Positions 9,372-18,416 are shown, counted from the stretch's first letter. The stretch: 64,000 nt of DNA from Paenibacillus sp. PCH8 (GCF_002968835.1 NZ_PKQK01000004.1:434001-498000), one strand, 5' to 3'. Notes: generated from the letters alone by a model not told the origin. Translations and numbers: made by a program.

Positions 9372-9547
9372 GTTCACATCACAATATGGACACATCAATG
9401 AGCCATCTATAGCCTAACTGAGCTATATGGAAAAAAACGCTTTTTATGTACACTATGATCAGGATTGTGAACGCTTTATTAATTTGCTTTGCTGTTCAGT
9501 GGAGATGAACACCGAGGATATATTCTGTGTGGAAAGGAGGGAATGCT

Positions 9548-11050
9548 GTGCATAGCACAATGCCGCAACAACAACAATCTGCACTAAGGAGCCAGCAGTG
9601 GGCGAGAAGATTATGCATGAGAAGTTTGGTTCTGGGCGTGATTTTGCTGACAGCTATAATGACGGTTCTATTATCATTCCGGCATGATACGGCCTTAGCC
9701 ACCTCGGGACACCGTGATCTCATCCCGCTTCAGCCTATGATTGACCGTTCTGCTCCTGGAGCCGTCATTGTACTTGAATCAGGCCGTTATTCAGGTCCTG
9801 TAACGATTGACAAGAATATCACCATTCAGGGTGATTCGACGGTCGCCATATTCAATACGGAAGAAGCAACATCCACCATAACCATTCGTTCGGATGGGGT
9901 GAAGTTGAGTGGATTTACGATTGAACACGAAGCGAATGAACCAACCGCAGCGATTCAGGTGGAAGGGAAGAACAGTGAGATTACGGATCTGCATATTCTG
10001 ACCCAGGGATTTGGGATGATTATTCGCAATTCCAGTCATGCGACGATTCAGAGGAACGCAATTACTTGGGCTGGCTCTGATTCTGCTTCCAGTAGCCAGA
10101 AGGGGAATGGGATTGATCTGTACAACTCGCATGATAGCTACATTGAAGCCAATGAGATCAACGGCATGAGGGATGGAATCTATCTGGAGAATAGTCGCAA
10201 GTCTACTGTGAAGAATAACAGGCTGTACCATACAAGGTATGGCATTCACTGTATGTACATTGACGGTTCATCTGTTCTGGACAATACCGGAGAGGAGAAT
10301 ATGACAGGCGCCATGATCATGGGTGTCAAGAATACGATTATATCGGGAAACTCCTTTCGCAAACAAAGTTCGAATGTTCATTCACAAGGGATTTTGTTGT
10401 ATGACGTACATCAATCCTCTATTCACACCAATGTGGTGGAGGGGAATCGTGTCGGCATGAACATCGCGGAATCCTCGGGAAATGAGATCCGTGGCAATGC
10501 GGTGCTTCGGAATTTCATTGGAATTCAGCTGGTTCTGGCAGAAGGTAACGAGTTTATACGTAATCAATTGGTGTCCAATGTTATTGAAGCTTCGGCAATC
10601 GATAGCGCGGATAATATCTTGACGGAGAATTACTGGGATTCCTTTCAAGGACTTGACCTCAATCGGGATGGAGTCAGTGAAATATCCTATGCAATTAATC
10701 CTTTTTATGAGCAACTGGTAAGTCGAAACTCTGCGTATCAGATCTTTTTTCAATCACCCGGTATGGTCTTTCTGAGTGACTTGTATACAGAAGGACGAGA
10801 ACAATGGACGACCGATAAGTCGCCACAAATGAGCATGGATATGGAGTCCGACCTGCAATCCGACCTGAAATGGTCAGCGGAAAGGGCTACACATTCGAAT
10901 GTGGTGTGGGTGATCGGACTAATTCTGCTGGGCATGGCAACTTTAATAATCATCTATATGGGGTATTACGAAAATGAACAAAAGATGGACAATGATCATG
11001 GTACTTATGATGGGAATGGTACTGTTAACCGCTTGTGGACCCAAATATGA
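9548..11050 (+). CDS. nosD: NosD-like parallel beta-helix copper protein
   Basis: About 500 residues: an N-terminal membrane anchor or signal (SLVLGVILLTAIMTVLLSF), then a long run of short Asn/Gly-rich beta-helix coils (e.g. IRNSSHATIQRNAI, LYNSHDSYIEANEI, YLENSRKSTVKNNRL, MGVKNTIISGNSF) typical of NosD/CASH repeats, and a C-terminal membrane helix (VVWVIGLILLGMATLIIIYMG). NosD with NosFY delivers copper to periplasmic nitrous oxide reductase. The start is GTG 9548, 7 bases after AAAGGAGG. The tail past the last helix overlaps nosL by 77 nt and looks like read-through; one extra A near 10970 would end it as ...YYEK with an ATGA junction. First gene of a five-gene operon. Confidence 0.85.
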   Translation: MHSTMPQQQQSALRSQQWARRLCMRSLVLGVILLTAIMTVLLSFRHDTALATSGHRDLIPLQPMIDRSAPGAVIVLESGRYSGPVTIDKNITIQGDSTVAIFNTEEATSTITIRSDGVKLSGFTIEHEANEPTAAIQVEGKNSEITDLHILTQGFGMIIRNSSHATIQRNAITWAGSDSASSSQKGNGIDLYNSHDSYIEANEINGMRDGIYLENSRKSTVKNNRLYHTRYGIHCMYIDGSSVLDNTGEENMTGAMIMGVKNTIISGNSFRKQSSNVHSQGILLYDVHQSSIHTNVVEGNRVGMNIAESSGNEIRGNAVLRNFIGIQLVLAEGNEFIRNQLVSNVIEASAIDSADNILTENYWDSFQGLDLNRDGVSEISYAINPFYEQLVSRNSAYQIFFQSPGMVFLSDLYTEGREQWTTDKSPQMSMDMESDLQSDLKWSAERATHSNVVWVIGLILLGMATLIIIYMGYYENEQKMDNDHGTYDGNGTVNRLWTQI

Positions 11051-11528
11051 AGCATTGCCGATTAATGAAGATGTGGATATCTGTGCGATCTGTAAAATGC
11101 AGGTGAAAGATGATGCTTATGCAACACAGCTCACAACGAAAGACGGCCAAAATTACAAGTTCGATGACATCGGCTGCATGAACCAGTGGAAAACAGAAAA
11201 TGGCATAGACAACATCGGCATGGACTATGTTCGTGATTATAATGACAAAGAATGGATTGAATACAGCAAAGCCACGTATGTATATGATGCTTCATTGCGG
11301 ACACCGATGGCTTATGGAATTCTCAACTTCAAGGACAAGCCTTCAGCTGAAGCATTCGTTGCAGAGCAAGGTGTCGGAATCATTATGACGGCCGAGGATC
11401 TCGCCTCGCATGATTGGAAACAGAATACAGAGAATATGGACATGATGGGTGAACACGGGCATGGTGAAGAAGGCATGAGTGAAGGAACACACCAGGAAGG
11501 TGAAAAGAAAGAAGAGTCAGGCCACTAG
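10974..11528 (+). CDS. nosL: NosL-like copper-binding lipoprotein
   Basis: A 184-residue lipoprotein: signal peptide rich in Met (MNKRWTMIMVLMMGMVLL) ending in lipobox LTAC. The NosL hallmark CAICKM (two Cys and a Met, Cu(I) ligands) lies at about residues 37-42, followed by YKFDDIGCMNQW. An unusual C-terminal tail rich in His, Met and Glu (MDMMGEHGHGEEG) may add metal binding. NosL is a copper chaperone for the nitrous oxide reductase CuZ site. The start overlaps nosD by 77 nt and the ribosome binding site is weak, which is odd for the operon. Family call is firm; the client is unclear because nosZ is absent. Confidence 0.88.
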   Translation: MNKRWTMIMVLMMGMVLLTACGPKYEALPINEDVDICAICKMQVKDDAYATQLTTKDGQNYKFDDIGCMNQWKTENGIDNIGMDYVRDYNDKEWIEYSKATYVYDASLRTPMAYGILNFKDKPSAEAFVAEQGVGIIMTAEDLASHDWKQNTENMDMMGEHGHGEEGMSEGTHQEGEKKEESGH

Positions 11529-11553
11529 GGATGACAATAGAAAATGGTGATCA

Positions 11554-12378
11554 ATGATGGCAGATATGATACAGATTGCAAGGCGTGAAGTGAAAATGGG
11601 ATTTCGCAATCCCTGGGCGTATTCGTTTCTGATTCTTTTTTGCACATTTAGCTTGAGCTTGCTGCTCCTGAATTCACAGAATCCGGTTCAAGGGTATTCG
11701 GGCACAACAGGTTCCATGTTGAATCTTATTCTCTACCTGTTGCCATTAATGACGCTGTTCCTCGGTTCCTTCTCGTTAACTTCCGAAAAGGAAGATGGCA
11801 GCTGGCAATTACTGTCCACCTATCCAGTCGGCACGATGTCCTTTATTGTTGGGAAGTATGTCGGGCTGTCGATCGTCTTGATAACCATTGTGACGTTTGG
11901 ATATGGCTTGATGGGGGTTATTAGCGGGCTCATTGGAAGTGCAATGGATGTCATGACCTATCTTCTCTTTCTGGCATTCTCCTGTGGACTGGTGTTGTTA
12001 TTCCTGACCCTTGCTTTGTTTATCGGTTCGTTATCAGGAAATCGCTGGCAGGCATTAACGATCTCCGTGACGGTATGGTTTTTCGCGGTCATTGGATGGC
12101 CTACGCTACTACTCTCTGTGCTGGGAATGATGCCCTATCTGTGGGTTAAGCCGCTGCTTATTTTGCTAACCTTCATTAATCCCGCAGAACTGGTACGTTT
12201 GTTTGTTGTGATCAAGCTAGGCGGTGGCTCCATACTGGGACCGGAATATTATCAGTGGGTGGAATGGGTACAGCAACCGAGTGGAAGTTGGATCTTCATC
12301 ACAATCTGTCTGCTCTGGATTAGCTGTTCTGTCCTGGCTGTATACTGGATCTGGGAGAGGGGGCGTTCTCATGGATAA
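11554..12378 (+). CDS. ABC transporter permease, NosY type
   Basis: A 274-residue membrane protein with six predicted helices, beginning with the ABC-2/NosY pattern (IARREVKMGFRNPWAYSF) and containing SLTSEKEDGSWQLLSTYP after the second helix. NosY is the membrane component of the NosDFY machine, thought to move a sulfur species or power copper-site assembly. It lies between nosL and the ATPase gene, overlapping the latter by 8 nt, so co-translation is likely. The ribosome binding site is weak (GGTGATC). Confidence 0.85.
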   Translation: MMADMIQIARREVKMGFRNPWAYSFLILFCTFSLSLLLLNSQNPVQGYSGTTGSMLNLILYLLPLMTLFLGSFSLTSEKEDGSWQLLSTYPVGTMSFIVGKYVGLSIVLITIVTFGYGLMGVISGLIGSAMDVMTYLLFLAFSCGLVLLFLTLALFIGSLSGNRWQALTISVTVWFFAVIGWPTLLLSVLGMMPYLWVKPLLILLTFINPAELVRLFVVIKLGGGSILGPEYYQWVEWVQQPSGSWIFITICLLWISCSVLAVYWIWERGRSHG

Positions 12379-13084
12379 GGTGGAAGTTGAAGTGATTGGA
12401 TTGGGCAAATCCATCAAAAAGCAACCGATTGTAGAGGATATCTCCTTTCACCTGACTTCAGGCCAAGTGCTCGCTCTCTGTGGAGGGAATGGAGCAGGGA
12501 AGAGTACTGTGCTGCGTATGATCGCTGGAATTCTTCGGCCTACCTCCGGTGATGTCATTGTGAACAACGTTCGTTGGTTGAAGGAGCGCAAGCGATATTC
12601 GGAACAGATCGGATATATGCCGGATGACTATCAATTTAGTCAGGGCTTGAGCGCAGAGGAAGCACTTCTGTTCTGGGCTTCACTGAGGAAAGTTCCGAAG
12701 AAGCGAGTACAGGAAGTGCTGACCATGGTAGGGTTAGAGGGTCATAAGAACAAGCGAGTCACGACGTTCTCCAAAGGCATGCGTCAACGTGTGTTATTTG
12801 CCCAGGCTATACTGGCCAAACCTCCGCTTCTGATCATGGATGAGCCAACCAATGGATTGGACCCATTTTGGATGCAGGAATTGGCTCAGTTGCTCAAGGA
12901 CATCAAGCAGCAAGGCCATATGGTCATCTTCTCCACCCACCAACTGGAGATTGCAGACGATATTGCGGATCAGGTTATATTCATGAACCATGGACGTAAT
13001 GTTGGGGAGGGTTCTACCCATGACATTCGGAGGGAATTCGGCTCGCTCCATGCGGCGTTTCATCAAAGTCTTGGATTAAAGTGA
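12371..13084 (+). CDS. ABC transporter ATPase, NosF type
   Basis: A 237-residue ATP-binding subunit: Walker A GGNGAGKST, Q-loop region (EQIGYMPDDYQF), signature FSKGMRQR and Walker B LLIMDEPTNGLDP, then the H-loop STHQ. The start ATG 12371 follows GGAGAGGGGG and overlaps the permease stop. It pairs with the NosY-type permease. NosF is the energising subunit in copper-site assembly of nitrous oxide reductase. Its end overlaps the next start (GTGA). The absence of a reductase gene leaves the target open. Confidence 0.88.
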   Translation: MDKVEVEVIGLGKSIKKQPIVEDISFHLTSGQVLALCGGNGAGKSTVLRMIAGILRPTSGDVIVNNVRWLKERKRYSEQIGYMPDDYQFSQGLSAEEALLFWASLRKVPKKRVQEVLTMVGLEGHKNKRVTTFSKGMRQRVLFAQAILAKPPLLIMDEPTNGLDPFWMQELAQLLKDIKQQGHMVIFSTHQLEIADDIADQVIFMNHGRNVGEGSTHDIRREFGSLHAAFHQSLGLK

Positions 13085-13638
13085 AGGTGAGTGTATTGCA
13101 GAAGAAGATGTTTAACAGTAGAAGAGTGCTTACAATCCTGATTGGCGTGGCTGCTTTGCTCACAGGTGCATGGGCCATTTACCAAAATGTCTCACCATCC
13201 GAACCCCAGGGGAGCAACGCTATTGAAGCAGGTGCAGAAGCCCCTGAGTTCACAGCGGTTAATTCAGCAGGAGAAGAAGTCAGATTGTCCGATTATCGCG
13301 GGAAAGCTGTCATGATTAACTTTTGGGCTTCGTGGTGTACGCCCTGTGTAAGGGAGATGCCGTTGGTTCATCAGATCGCTGAGGCTCATCAGGACGATGT
13401 GGTCACGCTGTTTGTGAATGTAGGGGAGTCGAAGGGAACAATTCGAGAATTTATGGACAAACAACAGTTTGATTTTCCAGTTATCATTGATGTGACAGGT
13501 AAGATATCCAGCCTGTATCGTATTACGGGATTACCGGCAACGATGGTCATGGATAGAGAAGGGGAGTTTCGTCACATATTGCTTGGTGAACTGACCGAAG
13601 ATATACCGTTACAGCAATGGCTGGAAGAGAGTATCTAA
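13081..13638 (+). CDS. Membrane-anchored thioredoxin-like protein (TlpA/ResA family)
   Basis: About 185 residues: an N-terminal helix (VLTILIGVAALLTGAWAIY) anchoring a thioredoxin fold outside the membrane, with the redox motif WCTPC in FWASWCTPCVREMP and the cis-Pro loop GLPATMV. ResA/TlpA proteins reduce extracytoplasmic disulfides, including the Cys ligands of cytochrome c or Cu(A) sites. The GTG at 13081 overlaps the nosF stop; a TTG at 13096 or ATG at 13108 are alternative starts. Last gene of the nos-like cluster, so it may keep the NosL or client thiols reduced before copper loading. Confidence 0.87.
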   Translation: MKVSVLQKKMFNSRRVLTILIGVAALLTGAWAIYQNVSPSEPQGSNAIEAGAEAPEFTAVNSAGEEVRLSDYRGKAVMINFWASWCTPCVREMPLVHQIAEAHQDDVVTLFVNVGESKGTIREFMDKQQFDFPVIIDVTGKISSLYRITGLPATMVMDREGEFRHILLGELTEDIPLQQWLEESI

Positions 13639-13715
13639 TCGCAAGAGTTGGAATGATATTAAAAGGGGTAAGAACATCCATGTCCCACGTGAACTGAATG
13701 TATCATCACAATAGG

Positions 13716-13757
13716 AAAGCCGGGCACCCATTAAACATAGGGGTGCCCGGCTTTGTA
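13716..13757. terminator. Bidirectional terminator between nos-like cluster and metE
   Basis: AAAGCCGGGCACCC (13716-13729) and GGGTGCCCGGCTTT (13741-13754) form a perfect 14-bp stem between two convergent transcription units. Confidence 0.92.
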
Positions 13758-13787
13758 TTATTGCGAATATCACTGCTTCGTAGTCGA

Positions 13788-16082
13788 TTACAACACAGCA
13801 GCTGTAGCATGGTTTGCGCGAGCGATTCGGGTTGCATCAACCATGTTGCGCAAGGAAGCCACCGTTTCTTCAAGTCCGCGGGTTTTCAGTCCGCAGTCCG
13901 GATTGATCCAGAATAACTCTGGATCGAGAACACGCAAGGCGCGCTCAATCATGCTGCTCATTTCCTCTACGCTTGGAACTCGTGGGCTATGGATATCATA
14001 TACGCCGAGTCCGATCCCCAGCTTGTAAGTGTTGAGCTCGAAGCTGTGAATCAGTTCGCCGTGACTACGGGATGTCTCGATGGAGATCACATCCGCATCC
14101 ATGGCTTCAATGGAATCAATCATGTCATGGAATTCGCAATAGCACATATGTGTGTGAATTTGGGTCGTTTCTTGTACCGTGCATGTGGAGATACGGAATG
14201 CTTTGACTGCCCATGCCAGATAATCGGCTTGTTCATTTTCTTTCAGTGGAAGCCCTTCGCGAACTGCCGGTTCATCCACTTGGATCATGCCAATACCAGC
14301 CTGTTCAAGTGCTTCTACTTCCTGTCTCAGCGCATACGCCAATTGATAGGCAATCTGCTCACGGGCAATGTCTTCGCGAACGAATGACCAGTTCATGATG
14401 GTAATGGGGCCGGTCAACATACCTTTGACAGGACGTTGTGTCTGCGATTGAGCATATTTCGTTTCTTCGACTGTCATTTCACCGATAAAGGCAACATCTC
14501 CAAAGATAATAGGAGGTTTCACGCAGCGTGAACCATACGATTGTACCCAGCCATATTGTGTGAAGGCAAAACCGTCTAGCTTCTCGCCAAAGAATTCGAC
14601 CATGTCTGTACGTTCAAACTCACCGTGCACCAGCACGTCAATGCCAATCTCTTCCTGAATCTTGATCCAGATATCAATTTGCTCCCGGATGAAAGCCTCA
14701 TATTGTTCGTTGTTTAGCTCGCCTTTGCGCCATAACTGACGTGCCTTTCTGACTTCTGCTGATTGCGGAAAGCTGCCGATCGTTGTTGTGGGGAAAAGCG
14801 GCAGTTGCCATTTGTCCTGTTGGGCTACATGACGCTCGGCAAAAGGTTGTGAGCGATTCGGTTCTTGCACACTGATGGAAGCCACGGCTTCCTGCACCGC
14901 AGTACGATTACGATCTTCGGAATGCTGGAGCGCCTGAAGCTTACGCTCTGCTTCGTTTATCTGAGCCGTAATCTCTGCATTAGGTGACGTTAAGCCTTTC
15001 GTCAAAAGAACAATTTCATCCAGCTTCTCATCGGCAAATGCAAGCGCATTTTTCAGTTCAACTGAAAGTTTAGCTTCACGTTCTGTCGTAACTGGCACAT
15101 GCAGCAAGCTGCATGACGATTGTACAATCAGACGTTCAGGTGTAACGAGTTCAGCGAGCGTATGAAGCAATTTCAGTTTTGCCTGAAGGGAAGCCTTCCA
15201 GATTCCACGTCCATCAATAACACCTGCACCCAACACCTTATCTTCGGGGAAACCGGATGTTTCAATGGATTGGAGGTTCCCAGCGAGGCCATGTACGAAA
15301 TCAAGCCCAATCCCTTGAACCGGTAATGAAACAACGGTCTCGTAGTTCTCGACAGATTCAAAGTAAGTCTGCAACATGATGTTCAAGCCTGGAACAGCAG
15401 TTGCTAATGTGCTATATATTTTATTCAGCCGCTGTACATCAGCGTCGTTCAATTTGGTTACCAGAATAGGCTCGTCTACCTGTACCCACTGAACACCTTC
15501 ATCCGCAAGCTCCTGTAATACCTGAGTATAGAGTGGAAGTAAGCGATCCAACCAAGCGTCCGTTTCGGATTGATCATATCCTTTGGAGAGCTTCAGGAAG
15601 GTCAGTGGTCCAACGATGACCGGTTTACCTTCAATGCCGAGCTTTTCTTTGGCTTCGCGATAGGCGATCAGTGGTTTATTCTCCGTCAGGGCCGGGGAAA
15701 CATCATTAAGTTCAGGTACAATATAGTGATAGTTGGTGTTAAACCATTTGGTCATTTCACTTGCTGCAGCATCTTTCGTACCACGCGCAATTCCATAATA
15801 TACAGACAGCGGTACGGAACCGCCATTATAGGCAAATCGTTTAGGAATAATACCAAACATTACAGCTGTATCCAGAATATGATCGTAATAACTGAAGTCA
15901 TTGACCGGAATAAGATCGATGCCTTTTGCTTGTTGCTTGCGCAAATGATCTAACCTAATTTCTTGCAAACGGGCATGGAACTCTTTTTCTTCCAGCTTGC
16001 CTGCCCAGAATGCTTCCAAAGCTTTTTTCCATTCCCGATCAGCACCGATACGCGGATATCCCAATGCACTACTTTTTGTCAT
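13788..16082 (-). CDS. metE: Cobalamin-independent methionine synthase
   Basis: MetE transfers the methyl group of 5-methyltetrahydropteroyl-triglutamate to homocysteine, the last step of methionine synthesis. The 764-residue length is usual. The N-terminal folate half starts SSALGYPRIGADREWKKALE; the C-terminal catalytic half shows the zinc ligands in HTHMCYCEF and NPDCGLKTR. The ATG at 16082 is preferred (GAGGGG 9 bases upstream) over a TTG two codons earlier. The upstream region has no S-box or T-box that I can recognise but carries a dyad at 16167-16183 resembling LysR-type Met boxes. Monocistronic. Confidence 0.96.
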   Translation of the reverse strand: MTKSSALGYPRIGADREWKKALEAFWAGKLEEKEFHARLQEIRLDHLRKQQAKGIDLIPVNDFSYYDHILDTAVMFGIIPKRFAYNGGSVPLSVYYGIARGTKDAAASEMTKWFNTNYHYIVPELNDVSPALTENKPLIAYREAKEKLGIEGKPVIVGPLTFLKLSKGYDQSETDAWLDRLLPLYTQVLQELADEGVQWVQVDEPILVTKLNDADVQRLNKIYSTLATAVPGLNIMLQTYFESVENYETVVSLPVQGIGLDFVHGLAGNLQSIETSGFPEDKVLGAGVIDGRGIWKASLQAKLKLLHTLAELVTPERLIVQSSCSLLHVPVTTEREAKLSVELKNALAFADEKLDEIVLLTKGLTSPNAEITAQINEAERKLQALQHSEDRNRTAVQEAVASISVQEPNRSQPFAERHVAQQDKWQLPLFPTTTIGSFPQSAEVRKARQLWRKGELNNEQYEAFIREQIDIWIKIQEEIGIDVLVHGEFERTDMVEFFGEKLDGFAFTQYGWVQSYGSRCVKPPIIFGDVAFIGEMTVEETKYAQSQTQRPVKGMLTGPITIMNWSFVREDIAREQIAYQLAYALRQEVEALEQAGIGMIQVDEPAVREGLPLKENEQADYLAWAVKAFRISTCTVQETTQIHTHMCYCEFHDMIDSIEAMDADVISIETSRSHGELIHSFELNTYKLGIGLGVYDIHSPRVPSVEEMSSMIERALRVLDPELFWINPDCGLKTRGLEETVASLRNMVDATRIARANHATAAVL

Positions 16083-16154
16083 TAACAAAAACCCCTCTGC
16101 AATGTGTTAATAACAATTTACCACAATAACACGGCTATAATGTAATTCCCTTAT

Positions 16155-16183
16155 ATTATATCTAGTTATAGCCTTGGGCTATA
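16155..16183 (-). promoter_or_regulatory. metE promoter with Met-box-like dyad
   Basis: On the minus strand TATAAT (16160-16155) serves as -10. A perfect 7-bp inverted repeat TATAGCC-N3-GGCTATA (16167-16183) covers the poor -35 position. It resembles the TATAGTTTNAAACTATA box of LysR-type MtaR/MetR regulators. A weak -35 with an overlapping dyad suggests activator control. Confidence 0.5.
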
Positions 16184-16212
16184 TCAGAGTGGGTATGAAG
16201 TATAGAATATAT

Positions 16213-16240
16213 TTGAAATAGACACCCCTAATGTTACAAT
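16213..16240 (+). promoter_or_regulatory. Sigma-A-like promoter for the gene at 16284
   Basis: TTGAAA (16213-16218) and TACAAT (16235-16240) have 16-bp spacing. It puts transcription start after the ATG at 16239 and so supports the later GTG start. Confidence 0.5.
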
Positions 16241-16283
16241 GGATAACTATGTTCATATGAATGATGGAGAGGAAGGCGACACT

Positions 16284-16907
16284 GTGAATCTGTATCATAT
16301 TCTAACCACCGTGTACGGAATCAACAGAGTAACATCATTCCTGGAGGACAACTTTATCGGTATCGCCTGGTCAGGTCTAGGAGATCTGGAGCATACGCCC
16401 CCGGAGCAATGGAAGGAACAATTGGTTCAACACTATAGCTTGAGTGAGACGGAACTGACAAGCGCACTTGCGACACTACATATGTTTGCTATCCTTATGC
16501 AGGATGGGGATTATGTATTAATAAGCGATGATGAGTGGACGTATGTTGGGGATATCGGGGATTATTATTATGACGATTCCTCTGGCACGGAAGACGACTT
16601 GATCTGCCACCGCCGCGGAGTCACATGGTTGGGACGTATTCCACTCGCAGAATTGAATGATAAAGTGCAGGTACTGCGGAACGATTCATCGATTCTCGCG
16701 AAGTTTGAGCATCCCATTTCAGAAGCTCAGCTGGATCGCGGACTTGCGGTCAGCGTAGCATCCGAAGCAAACAACGTTCACACAACAAAAGTAGACGAAG
16801 CCACGGTCCAAGCAGCTCTTCATGTGCTGAAAGAAGCGTTACATAGCGAGGAAGAAGAACTGCGGGTTCGTGCGGCTTCAGCCATTTTGCAGTATGCCAA
16901 ACTATAA
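16284..16907 (+). CDS. Hypothetical acidic protein
   Basis: About 207 residues from GTG 16284 (AAGG-type site 7 bases upstream); an in-frame ATG at 16239 lies within the predicted promoter. I do not recognise a named family with confidence. The segment IGIAWSGLGDLEHTP resembles the small N-terminal domain found in some Mrr/McrB-like restriction proteins (IGWSxLGDLS), but no nuclease motif follows. The middle is very acidic (DEWTYVGDIGDYYYDDSSG) and the C-terminus is helical (LHSEEEELRVRAASAILQYA). No signal peptide or membrane segment. It lies alone between divergent metE and a convergent hydrolase gene. Confidence 0.6.
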   Translation: MNLYHILTTVYGINRVTSFLEDNFIGIAWSGLGDLEHTPPEQWKEQLVQHYSLSETELTSALATLHMFAILMQDGDYVLISDDEWTYVGDIGDYYYDDSSGTEDDLICHRRGVTWLGRIPLAELNDKVQVLRNDSSILAKFEHPISEAQLDRGLAVSVASEANNVHTTKVDEATVQAALHVLKEALHSEEEELRVRAASAILQYAKL

Positions 16908-16924
16908 CTTTTGGTTAACTTTTA

Positions 16925-17587
16925 TCATTCCTGACTAAGTCTTAGGATCTGTTCATTAACATTCACATGACTTAGTCCTCCGTGGTAACAAACTACAGAT
17001 GCAATGTCGAGGTCTACAAACTTGTTCAATGAGAGACGAGCCGTCTCCATATCTGGTGTGGTAGGGGCATGAATGCCTCCAAGTAGGCCGTCTACACTGT
17101 ACATTGAATCTCCGGCGATGAGTATCTTGCTCTGCTCTAAATAAAGACTGATATGACCTGGCGTATGGCCAGGTGTATGAATAACGCGAATTCCGCCACA
17201 AAACGGCAGTTCTTGACCATCCATTACGATGTAATCTACCTTTCCCTTCGGAGGGTTTGTAATATGACTGTCTTTGAGGAGAGGGAGCTGCCCCTCTATA
17301 TATGGCTTATCCAGTCCATGTGCATATATGCTGACATGATTCCCACACGCCTGCAAAATCTCAGGAAGACATCCTATATGATCTATATCCTGATGTGTCA
17401 AAATGACAGCTTGCAGTCGGTCTATAGGTACGCCTATCTCGTCCAGTGCGATGCGTAAATCTTCAAATTGCCCCGGGAAACCGGTGTCTATTAACACAGA
17501 CATTTCTTCATCCCACATCAGAATAGGGTGAATCACATTCCCATGAAAATGGAGATGAAGCATCTCGATTCCTTTGGAAATTTCCAT
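16925..17587 (-). CDS. MBL-fold metallo-hydrolase
   Basis: A 220-residue metallo-beta-lactamase-fold protein. Metal motifs: THQDIDH (residues 64-70; the second His of HxHxDH is Asp, as in several sub-families), the HTPGHTPGH loop with its metal His, a GDSMYS segment with the bridging Asp, and a final CYHGG. GGAGG is 9 bases upstream of the ATG. Likely a thioesterase, lactonase or glyoxalase II-like hydrolase; the substrate is undefined. The gene ends only 17 bases from the stop of the convergent hypothetical gene, with no obvious terminator in between. Confidence 0.85.
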   Translation of the reverse strand: MEISKGIEMLHLHFHGNVIHPILMWDEEMSVLIDTGFPGQFEDLRIALDEIGVPIDRLQAVILTHQDIDHIGCLPEILQACGNHVSIYAHGLDKPYIEGQLPLLKDSHITNPPKGKVDYIVMDGQELPFCGGIRVIHTPGHTPGHISLYLEQSKILIAGDSMYSVDGLLGGIHAPTTPDMETARLSLNKFVDLDIASVVCYHGGLSHVNVNEQILRLSQE

Positions 17588-17847
17588 TGTACCAGACCTC
17601 CATATGATAATAAGTATAAGTGCGATTGCTCAAAGGATTTCTTATTGTAAACGAACGAAGTCTGTAAAAAGATACGTTAGCCTATTTTCATGATAAAGAG
17701 TTGATGGTTAGGCGAGGAACTAAACGTGATCTCTGGCGGCATTGACTTATAGAAATATTCAATGGGTGAGGGAATTGACGATTGCGTATGGGAATGATAA
17801 TTTATATACATCAAGAAAACCAATAAGTCCAATAAGATAAAGGGGTT

Positions 17848-18324
17848 ATGAGGATGACACATATCGTGCATGCGGCAGCAGAAGATATACGAAGCGAGGA
17901 TTCGCTGCAATTGATCAAGGAACTGAGCGATGAACTCGGTCTGTTGTATGGCGGAGATGGAACAGCTGGGTTTCAACTGTCAGACGTTGAGGTGCCACGG
18001 GCGGCCTTTATAGTTGCCAGAATCGACGGGTATCCGGTCGGTTGCGGAGCGCTCAGACCCCTTGATGAAACATCGGTAGAGGTTAAACGCATGTATACAC
18101 GTGGTGGCTACCGTCGAAAGGGAATTGCACTAGCCATTCTGGCTGAAGCGGAACGACTTGCGAACGAACTGGGTTACACCAACCTGAAACTGCAAACAGG
18201 TCCTTTGCAGCCGGAAGCAGCCGCGCTGTATGAGCGTGTGGGTTATTATCGAATCCCCATTTTCAGTGGCAACTGGGAAAAGGTCCTTGCATACCAGAAA
18301 GACTTGGTACACGAAGTCGTTTAA
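17848..18324 (+). CDS. GNAT-family N-acetyltransferase
   Basis: A 158-residue single-domain acetyltransferase. The acetyl-CoA P-loop pattern is VKRMYTRGGYRRKGIALAIL (motif A with R-x-x-G-x-G/A), followed by motif B (LKLQTGPLQPEAAALYERVGY). Acetyl acceptor unknown. Starts at 17848 (ATG close to AAGGGG) or 17854 are both possible. The 260 bases before it contain no recognisable gene. It ends in a strong terminator shared with the HxlR gene. Confidence 0.87.
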   Translation: MRMTHIVHAAAEDIRSEDSLQLIKELSDELGLLYGGDGTAGFQLSDVEVPRAAFIVARIDGYPVGCGALRPLDETSVEVKRMYTRGGYRRKGIALAILAEAERLANELGYTNLKLQTGPLQPEAAALYERVGYYRIPIFSGNWEKVLAYQKDLVHEVV

Positions 18325-18375
18325 TACAAGGAAGTACAGCTTCAGTTTATAGCACGGGAACAAGAGCAGAAGACC

Positions 18376-18416
18376 AACACAAAGAAGGTCGCCAACCGGG
18401 CGACTTTCTTTGTGTT
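18376..18416. terminator. Bidirectional terminator between GNAT and HxlR genes
   Basis: Arms 18376-18393 and 18399-18416 pair over 18 bp with one wobble around a 5-nt loop, with T/A-rich flanks on both sides. Confidence 0.9.
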
